From Allochromatium palmeri (lineage in GTDB: Bacteria > Pseudomonadota > Gammaproteobacteria > Chromatiales > Chromatiaceae), in NCBI RefSeq assembly GCF_009720725.1, contig NZ_WNKT01000015.1, positions 1 to 64,000 on the forward strand: a DNA stretch of 64,000 bases. Reading direction: 5' to 3'. This document shows, in pieces, positions 62,334-64,000 of the stretch. Below the pieces are notes generated by a model. That model was not told the origin of the DNA. It saw nothing but the letters and a program-made list of their open reading frames with translations, and ran no database searches. Position 1 is the stretch's first letter. Each line of letters opens with the position of its first letter. A program made the translations under genes and the position numbers.

Positions 62334-63341
62334 ATGGTACCGCGAAGGACAGGCGCTTGTCAGAGCGAGCGGTGGCGACGCGAGCAGGTCGCCGCCTTCG
62401 ATCGGGTCGATGAGCTGCTCGCTTTTCTCGGACTAGATCGCGCCCAGATTCCTGACTTGGACGCTGACCCCGAGACCTTTGGCTTGAAGGTGCCGCGCCC
62501 CTTTGCCGAGTGCATGCGCCGCAATGATCCAAAGGATCCGCTCCTGCGTCAGGTGCTGCCACTGGCCGCCGAGCAGCAGAGGGTCGCCGGCTATGTCGAG
62601 GATCCGGTCGCCGATGCCACAGCCGAGCGTGTGCCCGGTCTGCTCGTGAAGTATGCCGGGCGCGCGCTGCTGATGGCGACCGGCGCCTGCGCCATCCATT
62701 GTCGTTATTGTTTTCGTCGCCATTTCCCTTATCAGAATTTCGGGCCGAGCCAAGCGCGTCTGGAGCGGGCGTTAGAGGACATCGCGGGCAATACCCAGCT
62801 CAGCGAAGTCATCCTGAGCGGCGGCGATCCCCTGATGCTCAGCGATGAGCGGCTCGAAGCCTTGATCGAGCGACTCGATGGCCTCGCGCACCTCAAGCGT
62901 CTGCGACTACACAGCCGTCTGCCTGTAGTGTTACCGTCGCGTCTGACCGACCGGCTGGGCACGATCCTGACGCGCGGTCGGCTGCCGAGCACGCTGGTGA
63001 TCCATGCCAATCACCCGCACGAACTGAGCGAGGCCGTCCGCTCGGCTCTGCTCGACTGGCGCGCCGCCGGTGTGACCCTGCTCAATCAAAGCGTCCTGCT
63101 GCGCGGCGTGAACGACCGGATCGAAACTCAGGTCGAGTTGAGTGAACGGCTCTTCGCCTGTGGCGTGCTGCCCTACTATCTGCACGGACTCGATCCGGTC
63201 GCCGGCAGCGCGCACTTCCAGGTCAGCGACGCAGAGGCCAGGGGCTTGCTGGAAGGGATGCGCGCACGCCTGCCCGGCTACCTGGTGCCGCGACTGGTAC
63301 GCGAGATTCCAGGAGCGCATTCCAAACGCCCGCTCGAATAA
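62334..63341 (+). CDS. epmB: EF-P lysine 2,3-aminomutase
   Basis: 335 residues from the ATG at 62334; an ATG at 62298 would overlap the efp start. Radical-SAM cluster C-x3-C-x2-C at Cys119/123/126 in [17 protein letters not shown], with [10 protein letters not shown] and HANHPHEL as in lysine aminomutases. It converts (S)-alpha-lysine into (R)-beta-lysine for EpmA. EpmC is not in the window. Confidence 0.94.
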   Translation: MVPRRTGACQSERWRREQVAAFDRVDELLAFLGLDRAQIPDLDADPETFGLKVPRPFAECMRRNDPKDPLLRQVLPLAAEQQRVAGYVEDPVADATAERVPGLLVKYAGRALLMATGACAIHCRYCFRRHFPYQNFGPSQARLERALEDIAGNTQLSEVILSGGDPLMLSDERLEALIERLDGLAHLKRLRLHSRLPVVLPSRLTDRLGTILTRGRLPSTLVIHANHPHELSEAVRSALLDWRAAGVTLLNQSVLLRGVNDRIETQVELSERLFACGVLPYYLHGLDPVAGSAHFQVSDAEARGLLEGMRARLPGYLVPRLVREIPGAHSKRPLE

Positions 63342-63358
63342 AGCGCCTTCAACGCTTT
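63340..63358 (+). terminator. Small hairpin overlapping the epmB stop codon
   Basis: AAAGCG / CGCTTT with a seven-base loop directly at the epmB stop, followed by CCCTTTG. A weak terminator or translational end signal. Confidence 0.3.
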
Positions 63359-63425
63359 CCCTTTGTGCTCGGGAAGACCGATAATCCGATCCATCAGCGA
63401 TGGACCTGACTCGAAAGACACCCGT

Positions 63426-64000
63426 ATGCCTACGCCCAGTCAAAAACCGACGCTGCTCATCATCACCTCCGAGACCAGCGAGGCCGAGCGGTTGATGGCC
63501 GTACTCCGTGAGGCGCGCCTGGCCGAGCGCAGCCTCTCGATCCCGAGCGCCGATCATCTCGACAAGGTGATCGCCGAGCGCAGCTGCGACCTGATTCTCT
63601 GCTGTGGCTATGATCGGGATGTGGAGGTCGACAAGGTTCTGAGCGCCTATAAACGGCTGAAAACCGATGTGCCGCTGATCCTGCTCGCCGAGCCTGAACA
63701 CTGGGAGGCCGACGCAGGCAAGGCACGGCGGGCGGGGGCGCGTGACATCGTCCGGCGCGCCGACCCCGAGCATCTGCGGCTGAGCGTGACGCGCGAAATC
63801 GCTGATTGGAACGCACGGCGCGCCGCCGAGGCGCTGAACGGTCGTCTCGCTCAGTGTGAGCAGAGCACCTTGCGCCTGACCGAGATCACGGGCGCCGGTG
63901 TCGCTTTCGTGCAGGATGGTCTGCATATCGATGTCAGCGCGACCTATGCCCGTCTCTTCGGGCAGTCCGCGACCGAGGACGTGCTGAGCATGCCGCTGCT
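63426..64000 (+). CDS. FimX-like signalling protein, 5' part (cut by window end)
   Basis: At least 191 residues, open to the window end. Residues about 8-125 have a receiver-like alternation (TLLIITSETSEAERLMAVL, VPLILLAEPEHWEADAGKARRAGARDIVRR in pieces) but the acidic pocket is absent and the usual phospho-Asp position reads LILCC. A coiled segment and the start of a PAS domain (ITGAGVAFVQDGLHIDVSATYARLFG in part) follow. Receiver-PAS order with a degenerate receiver resembles FimX, whose GGDEF/EAL domains would lie beyond the window; this is an inference. Confidence 0.65.
   Translation, partial: MPTPSQKPTLLIITSETSEAERLMAVLREARLAERSLSIPSADHLDKVIAERSCDLILCCGYDRDVEVDKVLSAYKRLKTDVPLILLAEPEHWEADAGKARRAGARDIVRRADPEHLRLSVTREIADWNARRAAEALNGRLAQCEQSTLRLTEITGAGVAFVQDGLHIDVSATYARLFGQSATEDVLSMPL

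Overview
The window is GC-rich gammaproteobacterial chromosome. Exosortase A (XrtA)-type exopolysaccharide accessory genes, a CobZ/TcuB-style cobalamin pathway and a complete EF-P beta-lysylation module together suggest a purple sulfur bacterium (Chromatiaceae) or a close relative. This assignment is an inference from gene content; no 16S, photosynthesis or sulfur-oxidation marker lies in the window.

Layout. 1-3.5 kb: a secreted trypsin-like protease, a PAS/sigma-54 activator and an HDOD protein, all on the plus strand. 3.5-8.0 kb (minus): a compact transcription unit that reads, in transcription order, a Tat-signal calcium-motif peptide, a PqqD-like protein, an HprK-like kinase, a nucleotidyltransferase, a small membrane protein and an undecaprenyl-phosphate sugar transferase. 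The first four resemble a peptide-tailoring cassette. 8.2-25.4 kb: a polysaccharide region with three glycosyltransferase families, an O-glycosylation ligase, a flippase, two sulfotransferases, a deacetylase, a CapK-like adenylate-forming enzyme, acyltransferases and several unrecognised AT-rich genes; base composition swings strongly and suggests acquired pieces. 25.6-36.5 kb: the XrtA-associated set (deacetylase-like protein, TPR protein, hydrolases 1 and 2, acyl carrier protein, acyltransferase, acyl-CoA ligase, PLP decarboxylase, UDP-GlcNAc 2-epimerase). The ligase-decarboxylase pair is interrupted by DUF29, higBA and an Rpn-family gene, and a diverged second copy of the ligase 3' end marks the far side of the insertion. 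36.5-43.0 kb (minus): an asparagine-synthase-like amidotransferase coupled to a 1577-residue O-antigen ligase/heparinase fusion.

43.1-56.6 kb: a SEL1 protein followed by cobalamin genes in head-to-head and convergent blocks: cobM-cbiZ-cbiB (minus), cobZ(tcuA)-tcuB, a Cache/PAS/GAF/GGDEF/EAL protein, cytochrome b561 and cobK (plus), and cobH-cobIJ (minus). Together they cover the C20, C17 and C11 methylations, precorrin-3B formation, precorrin-6A reduction, methyl migration, aminopropanol attachment and cobinamide salvage. 56.9-64 kb: a FadL-type porin, a small orphan gene, an AI-2E-family transporter, a PAP2 phosphatase, the efp/epmA/epmB module and a FimX-like signalling gene cut by the window end.

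No exosortase, PEP-CTERM protein, tRNA, rRNA, CRISPR array or complete insertion sequence was seen. Start codons were chosen from ribosome-binding sites and family N-termini, so several differ from the longest open frame.
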